Source: an uncultured Reyranella sp. (lineage in GTDB: Bacteria; Pseudomonadota; Alphaproteobacteria; Reyranellales; Reyranellaceae). Taken from it: 64,000 nt of DNA. This document shows, in pieces, positions 1-8,043 of the stretch. Location of the stretch: the NCBI GenBank assembly GCA_937915145.1, contig CALDNT010000075.1:1-64000 (forward strand). The letters are read 5' to 3'. Below the pieces are notes generated by a model that did not search any database, had not been told where the DNA came from, and saw only the letters and a list, made by a program, of their open reading frames with translations. Each line of letters starts with the position of its first letter. Position 1 is the stretch's first letter. The position numbers were made by a program, and so were the translations under genes.

Positions 1-1173
1 CTCGGCATCTTCCAGACCGACCGAGATGCGCACCGTGCCGTCGTTGATGCCGAGCCGGGCGCGCTCCTCGGCACCGATGCGCATGTGGGTCGTGGTCGCA
101 GGGTGGGTGACCAGGCTCTTGGCATCGCCCAGGTTGTTGGAAATGTCGACGAGCTGCAGGCGGTTCAGCGTCTCGAAGGCCGCCCATTTGCCGGCCTTGA
201 GGTCGAAGGTGACGACGCCGCCCGCGCCCGACATCTGCTTCATGGCGAGCTTGTGCTGGGGGTGATCGCTGCGGCCGGGATAGAGCACGCGCCCGACGGC
301 AGGGTGGCCGGCGAGCGCGTCGGCCACGCGGGCGGCGTTGGCGCAATGGCGGTCGATCCGCAGCCCAAGTGTTTCGAGGCCTTTCACCAGCACCCAGGCG
401 TTGAATGGGCTGAGCGAGGGGCCGGTGTTGCGGATGATCGGCTGCAGCTTCTCCAGAATGAACTCCTTGGAGCCCAGCACGGCGCCGCCCAGCGTGCGGC
501 CCTGGCCGTCGATATACTTGGTGGCGGAATGGACGACGATGTCGGCGCCCCATTCGAGCGGCCGCTGCAGCATCGGCGTGGCGAAGGCGTTATCGAGCAC
601 GACCTTGGCGCCGGCCTTATGCGCGAGATCGCACACCGCCCTGATGTCGACGATGTCGAGCATCGGGTTGGACGGCGATTCGAACAGCACCGCCTGGGTG
701 GGCTTGCTGAGCGCCTTCTCCCATTGGGCAAGATCGCCGCCATCGACGAATTCGCCCTGGATGCCGTACTTGGGCAAGAGGTCGGCCACGATGTAGTGGC
801 AGGAGCCGAAGAGCTGGCGCGCCGCCACGATGCGATCACCGGACTTGAGCAGGGCCAGCAGCGAGAAGAAAACCGCCGACATGCCGGTCGAGGTGGCGCG
901 GCAGGCCTCCGCGCCTTCGAGCGCAGCCAGCCGGTTCTCAAACATGGTGACGGTGGGATTGCCGAAGCGCGAATACTGGTAGTGGCCGCTCTCGCCCTTG
1001 AACGTCGCCTCGGCCTCCTCGGCGCTCGAATAGGCGTAGCCCGACGTCAGAAACAGCGCCTCCGACGTCTCGTCGAAATTGCTGCGGATCTGGCCGCCGC
1101 GCACCGCCCGCGTCTGCGGGCGCCAGTTTGCGATATCCGGCGGTGCCTTCTTGTTCGGAATCGATCCGTCCAT
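1..1173 (-). CDS. metZ: O-succinylhomoserine sulfhydrylase (3' end outside window)
   Basis: This is a PLP enzyme of the Cys/Met metabolism family. It makes homocysteine from O-succinylhomoserine and sulfide in the cytoplasm, in methionine synthesis. The translation opens MDGSIPNKKAPPDIANW and carries the family signature SATKYIDGQGR with the PLP lysine, preceded by LFESPSNPMLDIVDI. The window stops shortly before the expected C-terminus (last codons read GLEDAE), so the stop codon is outside. The start at 1173 follows a strong ribosome site (GGGGAGAGGACT). A SAM-II riboswitch and intrinsic terminator lie in its leader, which supports a methionine-pathway role. Cystathionine gamma-synthase is the main alternative; the leader and the overall match favour MetZ. 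Confidence 0.92.
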   Translation of the reverse strand, partial: MDGSIPNKKAPPDIANWRPQTRAVRGGQIRSNFDETSEALFLTSGYAYSSAEEAEATFKGESGHYQYSRFGNPTVTMFENRLAALEGAEACRATSTGMSAVFFSLLALLKSGDRIVAARQLFGSCHYIVADLLPKYGIQGEFVDGGDLAQWEKALSKPTQAVLFESPSNPMLDIVDIRAVCDLAHKAGAKVVLDNAFATPMLQRPLEWGADIVVHSATKYIDGQGRTLGGAVLGSKEFILEKLQPIIRNTGPSLSPFNAWVLVKGLETLGLRIDRHCANAARVADALAGHPAVGRVLYPGRSDHPQHKLAMKQMSGAGGVVTFDLKAGKWAAFETLNRLQLVDISNNLGDAKSLVTHPATTTHMRIGAEERARLGINDGTVRISVGLEDAE

Positions 1174-1222
1174 AGTCCTCTCCCCACGTCCGCGCCCTCC
1201 TCTCGGGAAAAAGCGCGCAACG

Positions 1223-1256
1223 AAAAAGCCCCCGACCTGGAAGGACGGGGGCTTTT
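1223..1256 (-). terminator. Intrinsic terminator in the metZ leader (attenuator)
   Basis: On the minus strand an 11-bp perfect stem (AAAAGCCCCCG pairing with CGGGGGCTTTT) closes an 11-nt loop and runs straight into five T residues. It lies between the SAM-II aptamer and the metZ start, the position expected for a riboswitch-controlled attenuator. An alternative antiterminator pairing was not modelled. Confidence 0.8.
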
Positions 1257-1266
1257 GCGAGCACCT

Positions 1267-1323
1267 CCGACCTTTTAGCGATGTTTAACGTGGTCGCAAG
1301 CCGGTCGGCTCAAATCTCCACGG
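1267..1323 (-). promoter_or_regulatory. SAM-II riboswitch upstream of metZ
   Basis: Read on the minus strand, P1 pairs CGTGG (1322-1318) with CCACG (1293-1289). Its loop holds GATTTGA, GCCGACC and CTTGC. After P1 come TTAAAC and GCTAAAA, the conserved SAM-binding strand segments. GGTCGG (1272-1267) then pairs back to CCGACC in the loop to make the pseudoknot. All hallmark SAM-II elements are present in order. SAM binding would lower metZ expression, here probably through the terminator just downstream. Confidence 0.88.
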
Positions 1324-1331
1324 AGGCTGCT

Positions 1332-1359
1332 TATATAGCCGAAGCCCGACCGGCGCAAG
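1332..1359 (-). promoter_or_regulatory. Putative housekeeping promoter for the metZ transcript
   Basis: On the minus strand CTTGCG (1359-1354) and TATATA (1337-1332) are 16 nt apart, close to the alphaproteobacterial CTTGAC/-10 pattern. Initiation would fall just before the SAM-II P1 helix. This is inference from motif and position only. Confidence 0.35.
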
Positions 1360-1386
1360 GCCGCCGGCCGGGTCCGTTTTCACACC

Positions 1387-3072
1387 TCAGTGCTTCTTTG
1401 CCAGCGACTGCTCGCGCAGCTTGGTAAGCGTAATGCGCGAGGTGATGGCCTCGGCGTCGGTCTTGACGTGGATGATCGAAGGTTTGCCGACCGCGACGCA
1501 ACGTTCGAAGGCGGCGGCGAAGTCTGCAGTCTTCTCGACCGTCTCGCCGTGGCCGCCGAAGGCGCGGGCATAGGCGGCGAAGTCTGGGTTCTTGAGTTCG
1601 GTGCCGTGCACGCGGGTCGGATAGTCGCGCTCCTGGTGCATGCGGATGGTGCCGTACATGCCGTTGTCGACGACAATGAACACGACATTGGCGCCGTGCT
1701 GCACGGCGGTCGCGAACTCCTGGCCGTTCATCATGAAGCAGCCGTCGCCCGAGAACGATACGACCATGCGGCCGGGAGCCGCAACCTTCGCCGCCACCGC
1801 CGATGGCACGCCGTAACCCATCGAGCCATTGGTCGGCGCCAGTTGCGTGCGAAAGCCGCGGTACTGGAAAAAGCGATGGACGAAGCCCGCGTAGTTGCCG
1901 GCGCCGTTGGTGACGATCACGTCGTCGGGCAGGCGCGTGTTCAGCCAGCCGACGATGGCGGCGAGGTCAGCCAAGCCCGGCTGCGCCACGGGCTCGATGT
2001 TCTTCAGATAGTCGGCACGCGCGATCGCTACCTTGTCTTTCCAGGCCGAGGCATCGACCGGCTTCATCGCTCTGGCCGCCGCTGCGAAATGGGCCATGCC
2101 GCTGTTGATCGGCAGCGTCGCCTGATAGATGCGGCCCAGTTCCTCGGCCCCGGCATGGACGTGCACCATCTTCTGCGCCGGCACCGGCAGGTCGAACATG
2201 GTGTAGCCGCCGGTCGTCGCCTCGCCCAGCCGCGGGCCGACGGCAATGATGAGATCGCTTTCCTTGATGCGCTTGCCGAGCGGCGGATTCACGCCCAACC
2301 CGAGATCGCCGACGAAGTTGGCGTGGCGATTGTCGATCAGGTCCTGGTTGCGGAACGCCGTGGTGACCGGCAGGTGATTGGCCTCGGCGAATGCCCTGAT
2401 GTCGGCGCAGGCCTCGGCGTTCCAGCCGCCGCCGCCCAGAATGAGAAGCGGCTGTTTGGAGGCTGCGAGAAGCTCGCGCAGGCTCGCCATGTCGGCCGGC
2501 GCCGGCGCGCCGCGCGCGATCCGGTAGGGACCGGCATCCGCCACTTCGACCTCGTCGGTCAGCATGTCCTCCGGCAGAACCACCACGACCGGACCGGGAC
2601 GCCCGTTCAGCGCGGTGTGAAATGCCTGGCTCAGCAACTCGGGGATACGGCGGGCATCCTCGATCTGGGTCACCCACTTGGCCATCTGGCCGTACATGCG
2701 GCGATAGTCGATCTCCTGGAACGCCTCGCGGTCGGTGGTCTCGCGCGCCACCTGGCCGATCAGCAGGATCATGGGCGTCGAATCCTGGAAGCCGGTATGC
2801 ATTCCCACCGCAGCATTCGTGGCGCCCGGCCCGCGGGTCACGAAGCACACGCCGGGCTTTCCGGTGAGCTTGCCGTAGGCCTCGGCCATGTAGGACGCCC
2901 CGCCTTCCTGGCGGCAGACGACGTAGCGGATCGAGTTGCGTTGCGCGTAGAGAGCGTCCAGCGCCGCGAGATAGCTCTCGCCGGGGACGCCGAAGATGGT
3001 GTCGGTTCCATGAATGCGCAGTTGATCGATCAGAACCTGCGCGCCGCTGCGGCGCGGGTATTCGGTTACCAT
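1387..3072 (-). CDS. Thiamine pyrophosphate enzyme, acetolactate synthase-like
   Basis: A 561-residue TPP-dependent enzyme of the acetolactate synthase/benzoylformate decarboxylase family. The N-terminal TPP domain has the activating glutamate in VVCRQEGGASYMAEAYG (E56) followed by FVTRGPGATNA. The C-terminal TPP/Mg site is GDGCFMMN with the metal-binding Asn in VVDNGMYG (about residues 442-476). Length and domain order are normal for the family. No small regulatory subunit gene is adjacent, so a catabolic decarboxylase or ligase of 2-oxo acids is as likely as a true IlvB. It starts 10 bases after a NIPSNAP gene on the same strand, so the two are probably co-transcribed. Confidence 0.85.
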   Translation of the reverse strand: MVTEYPRRSGAQVLIDQLRIHGTDTIFGVPGESYLAALDALYAQRNSIRYVVCRQEGGASYMAEAYGKLTGKPGVCFVTRGPGATNAAVGMHTGFQDSTPMILLIGQVARETTDREAFQEIDYRRMYGQMAKWVTQIEDARRIPELLSQAFHTALNGRPGPVVVVLPEDMLTDEVEVADAGPYRIARGAPAPADMASLRELLAASKQPLLILGGGGWNAEACADIRAFAEANHLPVTTAFRNQDLIDNRHANFVGDLGLGVNPPLGKRIKESDLIIAVGPRLGEATTGGYTMFDLPVPAQKMVHVHAGAEELGRIYQATLPINSGMAHFAAAARAMKPVDASAWKDKVAIARADYLKNIEPVAQPGLADLAAIVGWLNTRLPDDVIVTNGAGNYAGFVHRFFQYRGFRTQLAPTNGSMGYGVPSAVAAKVAAPGRMVVSFSGDGCFMMNGQEFATAVQHGANVVFIVVDNGMYGTIRMHQERDYPTRVHGTELKNPDFAAYARAFGGHGETVEKTADFAAAFERCVAVGKPSIIHVKTDAEAITSRITLTKLREQSLAKKH

Positions 3073-3082
3073 GTTCGTTCCC

Positions 3083-3397
3083 TTACTTCGTGGGTGAGAA
3101 GGCCGTCGGCACCAATATCTTGTTGTTCATGTGTTTCAAAAAATCTCGGCTCTTCTGCAAATAGGCCTGCCAGGCCGGGTCCGCGGCCATCGCCGCCCGC
3201 CGCTTGGTGCGGTCGGCGAGGTCGTCGTAGCCCCAGATATGCACGATCTCATTCACATTGCCGACCTCGGTGGTAAAAAAACAGACGAGATTGCCAAGAT
3301 GCTTTTTTTGGAGCGGCAGGCCCTCTTTTTCGTAAAGCGCAAGAAATTCGCGCAGCCTGCCCGGATGTAGTTCGTAGGTGCGATGGTCGACGATCAT
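3083..3397 (-). CDS. NIPSNAP family protein
   Basis: A 104-residue protein beginning MIVDHRTYELHPGRL, the typical opening of bacterial NIPSNAP proteins (dimeric alpha/beta-barrel fold), with the later family segment VNEIVHIWGYDDLADR. The frame stays open further upstream, but 3397 is chosen because GGAAGGGACGTC precedes it and the domain starts there. Bacterial members have no settled enzymatic role. It is often found with catabolic genes; here it precedes a TPP enzyme by 10 bases. Confidence 0.85.
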   Translation of the reverse strand: MIVDHRTYELHPGRLREFLALYEKEGLPLQKKHLGNLVCFFTTEVGNVNEIVHIWGYDDLADRTKRRAAMAADPAWQAYLQKSRDFLKHMNNKILVPTAFSPTK

Positions 3398-3683
3398 GAC
3401 GTCCCTTCCGTTTCGAATTCGATTGTGTGACCTGCCCCGCACGATCTCAACCCCCGGCGCGACAGGTGGACTCAGACGCTGAATCAGCGCATAAGTGCGG
3501 CATTGCGACACCGGCCGATGAGTATCATTACGAGTCTCGGCACAGTCGCGGAGCGCGATACCGGTCAAAGTTCGTCGTGAGATTCTTGGTCATCCGTCAA
3601 AGATCAGCCAAACGCTTGGACACAGTGGTCCAGCAAGCGCGCGCCGGACTCCGCTCGTTCCTTCCTCCAGCACAGAGCCTTGA

Positions 3684-4376
3684 ATGAGTCGCAAATTGTT
3701 TGTGGGCAACCTGCCCTACTCGGTCACGTCCGAGCGCCTGTCCGAAGCGTTCTCGCAGTTCGGGACCGTCACTTCGTCGAAAGTAATCGCGGATCGCGAG
3801 ACCGGCCGCAGCCGCGGCTTCGCCTTCCTCGAAATGGAAACCGATGATCAGGGCGCCACGGCCATGCAGGCCATGAACGGCGCCCTGCTCGATGGCCGCT
3901 CGATCGCCGTTCGTGAAGCCGTCGAGCGCCAGCCCGGCGGCGGCGGCGGCGGTGGTGGATTTGGTGGTGGCGGTGGCGGTGGCGGCGGTCGCGATGGCGG
4001 CGGCTTCCGGCCTCGCGGCCCACGTCCGCCTTACGGCGGCGGTGGCGGCGGCCGGGATGGTGGCGGTGGCCGTGACGGCGGCGGCGGCGGCTACGGTGGT
4101 GGTGGCGGTGGTTATCGCGGCGGAGGCGGTGCAGGCGGCGGTGGCGGTGGCGGTGGCGGTGGTTACCGCAGCGCTCCGTCCGGTCCGAGCGACGGTGGCC
4201 CGATGCGTGACCGGCGCGCCGATTTCTCCGGCGCTCCGCCGGCCCCCGGCGCCATTCCTGACGGCAGCGGCGAAACCATCAGCCGACCTCAGCGGCCGCG
4301 GCGCGACGCTGCGCCGGATCGCCGGCGCGATCGCGACTACGAACCCCGCAAACGCGGCTTCGACGACGATCAATAG
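3684..4376 (+). CDS. RRM RNA-binding protein with long glycine-rich tail
   Basis: A 230-residue protein. Residues 1-80 form one RNA recognition motif, with RNP2 as LFVGNL and RNP1 as RGFAFLEM. About 90 residues follow of almost pure Gly with spaced Arg, Asp, Tyr and Phe (RGG/GGY type), then a charged Arg/Asp-rich end. Bacterial glycine-rich RRM proteins are usually cold- or stress-linked RNA chaperones. The tail is encoded by GGC/GGT runs, so it is prone to slippage and length variation. No clear Shine-Dalgarno lies before the ATG. A strong terminator follows 21 bases after the stop. Confidence 0.9.
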   Translation: MSRKLFVGNLPYSVTSERLSEAFSQFGTVTSSKVIADRETGRSRGFAFLEMETDDQGATAMQAMNGALLDGRSIAVREAVERQPGGGGGGGGFGGGGGGGGGRDGGGFRPRGPRPPYGGGGGGRDGGGGRDGGGGGYGGGGGGYRGGGGAGGGGGGGGGGYRSAPSGPSDGGPMRDRRADFSGAPPAPGAIPDGSGETISRPQRPRRDAAPDRRRDRDYEPRKRGFDDDQ

Positions 4377-4397
4377 ACCGCAAACACTGGTCGACCG

Positions 4398-4427
4398 AAA
4401 CGCCGGAGGTTTTCCTCCGGCGTTTTT
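4398..4427 (+). terminator. Intrinsic terminator after the RRM gene
   Basis: AAACGCCGGAGG and CCTCCGGCGTTT form a perfect 12-bp stem around a TTTT loop and end in a run of T residues. It lies just after the RRM stop codon and separates that gene from the DUF1194 gene. Confidence 0.9.
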
Positions 4428-4480
4428 GTTTGCCGCCGGCACGCCGGTGCTATGCTTGCCGCCTTCGGCAGGAGGCGCAC

Positions 4481-5203
4481 ATGATGCGACGATCAGCTCT
4501 TTTAGGCTCCCTGGCAGCGATGGCCACGGCGAGGTCCGTCAGAGCTGAAACGCCGGTCGACCTGCACCTCGTTCTGGCGGTCGACGTATCGCGATCGATC
4601 GACGAGGTCGAAGCCGAACTCCAGCGACGCGGCTACATCGAAGCCCTTACGAACGATCGCGTCATCGATGCGATCCTGTCGGGCGAGCACAGGCGCATTG
4701 CGCTTTGCTACACCGAATGGGCCGGCACACAGTACCAGGTCATCGTGATCGACTGGACTCTGGTCGACAGCGCCGCCGCCGTGCGCCGCTTTGCCGACAA
4801 GCTCGCCGAAGCGCCACGCCTGTCGCAGAGCTGGACCGCAGTCGGTGCCGCCCTTACTCACGCCGCCCAACGTTTCGAGGCCTCGAGCTTCACGTCGAAG
4901 CGGCACGTCATTGACATCTCGGGCGACGGCCGGACCAACGACGGCCCGCCGGCCGAACTGATCCGCGACAGGCTGGTGGCACAAGGCATCGTCATCAACG
5001 GCCTGCCAGTGATGATGAACCGCACCAACTTCGGCCGGCCGCCCGATCTTACGCTCGACAAGTACTACGAGGAAAACGTCATCGGCGGCCCGGGATCATT
5101 CATGATCGTGGCCGACAATTTCGACCATTTCAGCCGCGCCGTGCGCACCAAGCTGGTTCGCGAGATTTCCCTGAACAAGATTACCGGGCCAGTATCTGTT
5201 TGA
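4481..5203 (+). CDS. DUF1194 (von Willebrand A-like) exported protein
   Basis: A 240-residue protein with an N-terminal signal (MMRRSALLGSLAAMA...VRAE) and a vWA-like fold. The MIDAS motif is DVSRS, and ISGDGRTN supplies a second conserved metal-site segment. It matches the DUF1194 family of predicted periplasmic proteins of unknown function. An upstream in-frame ATG at 4430 is rejected because GGAGG sits 6 bases before 4481 and the signal peptide begins there. Its 3' end overlaps the convergent hydrolase gene by 23 bases. Confidence 0.85.
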   Translation: MMRRSALLGSLAAMATARSVRAETPVDLHLVLAVDVSRSIDEVEAELQRRGYIEALTNDRVIDAILSGEHRRIALCYTEWAGTQYQVIVIDWTLVDSAAAVRRFADKLAEAPRLSQSWTAVGAALTHAAQRFEASSFTSKRHVIDISGDGRTNDGPPAELIRDRLVAQGIVINGLPVMMNRTNFGRPPDLTLDKYYEENVIGGPGSFMIVADNFDHFSRAVRTKLVREISLNKITGPVSV

Positions 5204-6545
5204 GCCGCACGAACGGCGCGGCGTCGCGGCTCAACTGGACCGGCATTCCGAGATGCCCGAGCCGGTAACTGAAAACATTAGCCTCGGGCAGACCCCACCG
5301 TCGCGCTACGTCCAGCCCGCCATCGTAGGGCAACCAGCGATCGGTCTCGCCGAGCACCGACACGATGTGCGAGGGCGGCACGGCGGGCACTGCCGCTGGA
5401 TCGACGATCCGCGACAGGCGCGCCAGCGCGGTGCGTGACCAGCCAGCGCCGGCCAACGCAAGATCGAGGCCCAGCATGGCGGCGAGCGTGCCGCCAAAGA
5501 TCACGTCCTCGATGCGTCCCGAATGGCTGATCAGCATCACAGCGTCGGGCTGCGCCCCGGCCGGCCAGAGATGGCAGTAGCTCGCCGCCTGTTGCGCCAC
5601 GAATGACGTCATCGAAATCCCGGCCAATGCCACCTTGCCGCCGAAGCGGGCACGGCTCCAGGCGACAAGCAACGCCGATTCGACCGTCTGGCCTGCAACA
5701 AGATCCATCGCGCTCGTTGGCCCAGCGGCGAAGAACGGCTCACCGCCATAGTAGCCCGGCATTGCCCGCAGGCCGTGATAGGGCGAGATCGGCTCGACCA
5801 CCCGCCAGCCCATGGCCGCCAGACGAGCATCAGCATCGCGTGCCACCGACAGGAGTTCGAACTCCAAGCCAAGGCCGCTGCCAATGATCAGGGTTTCTTT
5901 AATCGCCCCGTCCACTGGCTCGACGACGCGGGCATAGAGGATCTCACTACCCGGCCGGCCCTGCAGTCGCGGCGCCGGCGTGGGTGCACGCAGCCAATAC
6001 TCCCGCATACCTTTGCGCACAAACGGGCGGGACACCGCGACGGTTCTGGTATCGATCGGCGCTACGTATAAACTCGCGGGATCAGCGATCATCGGGCCAA
6101 GCTCGCGCTCGACCTGATCTGGCCGGTCGATTCGCCAGCGCACCGGCGGTGGACGGCTCGAAAACAGCAAAGGATAGAACCGGCCACGAGTCACCAAATG
6201 GCGGGTCGCAGCCATTCGACGGCGCCGGTCGAGTTGGCCGGGATCGGCATTGGCGGCGGAATCGCCGAAGATCGCCGTCTCCCACACCCGCCGGGCCACC
6301 TCGGCCTCAAGGTGCATCCGAGCATTGTGGCCCAGCACGGTACGCAGCCGGCGTGCCGACCAGAAAGCCGGCAGAACCGCACCGATCTCATCACGGAACC
6401 TAGAGGCGTCCTCGCCCGCGACATTGGCGGCCGCCCACAAGCGCGACAACGGCCAATACCAACGGCGCAACCCGAAGAGTCCCGCCTGATCGACCCAAGG
6501 CTTGGCGAACAGCGCGCCCAGCGGTGAACCGAACAGCACATTCAT
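5181..6545 (-). CDS. ABHD18-like alpha/beta hydrolase family protein
   Basis: A 454-residue protein starting MNVLFGSPLGALFAK. The C-terminal two thirds look like an alpha/beta hydrolase of the DUF2048/ABHD18 type: the oxyanion region IIGSGLGLEFELL, a nucleophile elbow ALAGISMTSF, and a late SVLGETDRWLPYDGG with an acidic residue followed by a His-containing YRLGHLGM. The elbow has Thr where the usual GxSxG ends in Gly. The reading frame continues upstream to 6866 into the divergent aldolase, so the 6545 start is chosen. Substrate unknown. Confidence 0.65.
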   Translation of the reverse strand: MNVLFGSPLGALFAKPWVDQAGLFGLRRWYWPLSRLWAAANVAGEDASRFRDEIGAVLPAFWSARRLRTVLGHNARMHLEAEVARRVWETAIFGDSAANADPGQLDRRRRMAATRHLVTRGRFYPLLFSSRPPPVRWRIDRPDQVERELGPMIADPASLYVAPIDTRTVAVSRPFVRKGMREYWLRAPTPAPRLQGRPGSEILYARVVEPVDGAIKETLIIGSGLGLEFELLSVARDADARLAAMGWRVVEPISPYHGLRAMPGYYGGEPFFAAGPTSAMDLVAGQTVESALLVAWSRARFGGKVALAGISMTSFVAQQAASYCHLWPAGAQPDAVMLISHSGRIEDVIFGGTLAAMLGLDLALAGAGWSRTALARLSRIVDPAAVPAVPPSHIVSVLGETDRWLPYDGGLDVARRWGLPEANVFSYRLGHLGMPVQLSRDAAPFVRLKQILAR

Positions 6546-6642
6546 TGGGCGGCCCCGGGAGACAGCGATTTCACTTGGCCGCAGCATAGGCTTGGCAGCA
6601 TCATCACAAACCGCAACAGCATTCTCCGACGGAGCCCCTTCA

Positions 6643-7386
6643 ATGTTGGTCAATGACCCCGTAACCCAGGCGCGAATCGACCTGACAACGGCCCTACGCG
6701 CAGCCGCACGGCACGGCCTGAACGAGGGCGTCTGCAACCACTTCAGCATGACCGTGCCTGGTCGCGAAGAGCTGTTCCTGGTCAATCCGCAGGGCCTGCA
6801 CTGGTCGGAGATCACGCCATCCGATATCGTCATGGCGGACGGTGAGGGCAACATCGTCGACGGCAAGTATCCCGTCGAGCCGACCGCATTCTACATCCAT
6901 GCGCGTATCCACGCCGGCAACCCGCGCGCCAAGGTCGTCTTGCACACCCATATGCCCTATGCGACGGCGCTGACCTCGATCAAGGACGGCAAGATCGAAA
7001 TGTGCACGCAGAACGCCTTCCGCTACTGGGGCCGCATCGCCTACGACGACAAATACGGTGGCGTGGCGCTGTCAAATGACGAAGGCGAGCGCATGTGCCG
7101 CGCCATGGGCGACAAGGACATCCTGTTCCTGCGAAACCACGGCGTGATCGTCTCGGGTCCGACCGTCGCGCAGACCTACGACGATCTCTACTATCTTGAG
7201 CGCGCAGCGATGGTACAGGTGCTGGCCATGCAGACTGGCCGGGATTTGCACAATATCGACGAGGCGATGGCCGAGCATACGGCAAGACAAATTGCGGGCG
7301 AAGCTCAGCAGGCTTTCCTGCATTTCGAGTCGCTCAAGCGCCTGCTCGACCGGGACGAACCGGGCTGGCAGAAACGGACGGCCTAG
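6643..7386 (+). CDS. Class II aldolase/adducin family protein
   Basis: A 247-residue class II aldolase-like protein. The zinc-binding signature VVLHTHMPYATAL and the later FLRNHGVIVSGPTV give the three conserved histidines. VCNHFSMTVPG near the N-terminus is typical of the subfamily annotated as class II aldolase/adducin in alphaproteobacteria. The start at 6643 follows GGAGCCCCTTCA; an upstream frame extension overlaps the divergent gene and looks non-coding. The sugar or acid substrate cannot be predicted. An exported protein gene follows after 11 bases. Confidence 0.85.
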   Translation: MLVNDPVTQARIDLTTALRAAARHGLNEGVCNHFSMTVPGREELFLVNPQGLHWSEITPSDIVMADGEGNIVDGKYPVEPTAFYIHARIHAGNPRAKVVLHTHMPYATALTSIKDGKIEMCTQNAFRYWGRIAYDDKYGGVALSNDEGERMCRAMGDKDILFLRNHGVIVSGPTVAQTYDDLYYLERAAMVQVLAMQTGRDLHNIDEAMAEHTARQIAGEAQQAFLHFESLKRLLDRDEPGWQKRTA

Positions 7387-7397
7387 GAGGACCACGC

Positions 7398-7997
7398 ATG
7401 CGAATCATCGCCGCTCTCATCGCCCTATGGGCGGTCTCGCCCGCAGGGCCCGCCTCCGCGCAGGGCTACGGCAGCATTGGCACCGGGCCCAAACTCGGCG
7501 AGTTGGAGATCAAGGCCTGGCAGCCAATTCCCAAGACCAAGACTGCGGTGCAACTCGGCGCCGATACGAAGCTGGGGCGCGAGCTGCGCCGGCAGGTCAT
7601 GGTCCGACTGTCGCAGCGCGGCAACGCAGTGGGCTTCAGCGGAAGCAACGTCATGCGCCTGGATGTGAGCTATTTCGATCTGCAGGGCGGCAACAGCCGC
7701 GGTTATGGCGAGCTCGGCGAGCGGCCGGCCTACGCCGAACCGGGATCGAACCCCTTTCTGCCGGTGCCGGCGAACCCGATCGGCCGCAACACCAGCCGCA
7801 CACCTTCGACCGCAGGACCGACACTGCGCGTCTCGCTGTCGCTCTATTCCGTCGATACGGGCAAGGTGCTGTGGAGCGCTACGGCCTCCTGCCGGACGCA
7901 AGCCGACATCGCCCAGCGTGCCGGCGAAGCAATGATCAACAACATCTTCGACAATGCCGACAAGAACCGCGTCGGCGACGCCGGCTGTCCGCTCTAG
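7398..7997 (+). CDS. Exported protein of unknown function
   Basis: A 199-residue protein with a clear signal peptide (MRIIAALIALWAVSPAG...ASAQ). The mature part is a mixed beta-rich domain with LRVSLSLYSVDTGKVLWSA and a C-terminal CxxxxDI...AGCPL cysteine pair. The segment resembles lipoprotein/periplasmic domains that combine a conserved TGKVLW motif with an AMxxNIF helix, but I do not recognise a named family. AGGAGGACCACGC gives a good ribosome site; it is probably co-transcribed with the aldolase gene. Confidence 0.7.
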   Translation: MRIIAALIALWAVSPAGPASAQGYGSIGTGPKLGELEIKAWQPIPKTKTAVQLGADTKLGRELRRQVMVRLSQRGNAVGFSGSNVMRLDVSYFDLQGGNSRGYGELGERPAYAEPGSNPFLPVPANPIGRNTSRTPSTAGPTLRVSLSLYSVDTGKVLWSATASCRTQADIAQRAGEAMINNIFDNADKNRVGDAGCPL

Positions 7998-8043
7998 TTC
8001 CCCTCCTGAATCCCCCTGCTCAAAGTCCGAGGAGTCGTCCTTC

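Noticed and set aside
85..1278. 397-codon plus-strand open frame over metZ and its leader
   Set aside because: It covers the riboswitch and terminator and is antisense to a conserved PLP enzyme.
1390..3276. Long open frame on the plus strand (628 codons) across the TPP enzyme and NIPSNAP genes
   Set aside because: It is antisense to two recognised genes, its translation is Arg/His/Asp-rich with no known motif, and such frames are a by-product of GC-rich codon bias.
3940..4180. GGC/GGT-rich repeats as a CRISPR or DNA satellite
   Set aside because: The repeats are in frame and encode the Gly-rich tail of the RRM protein; there are no spacers.
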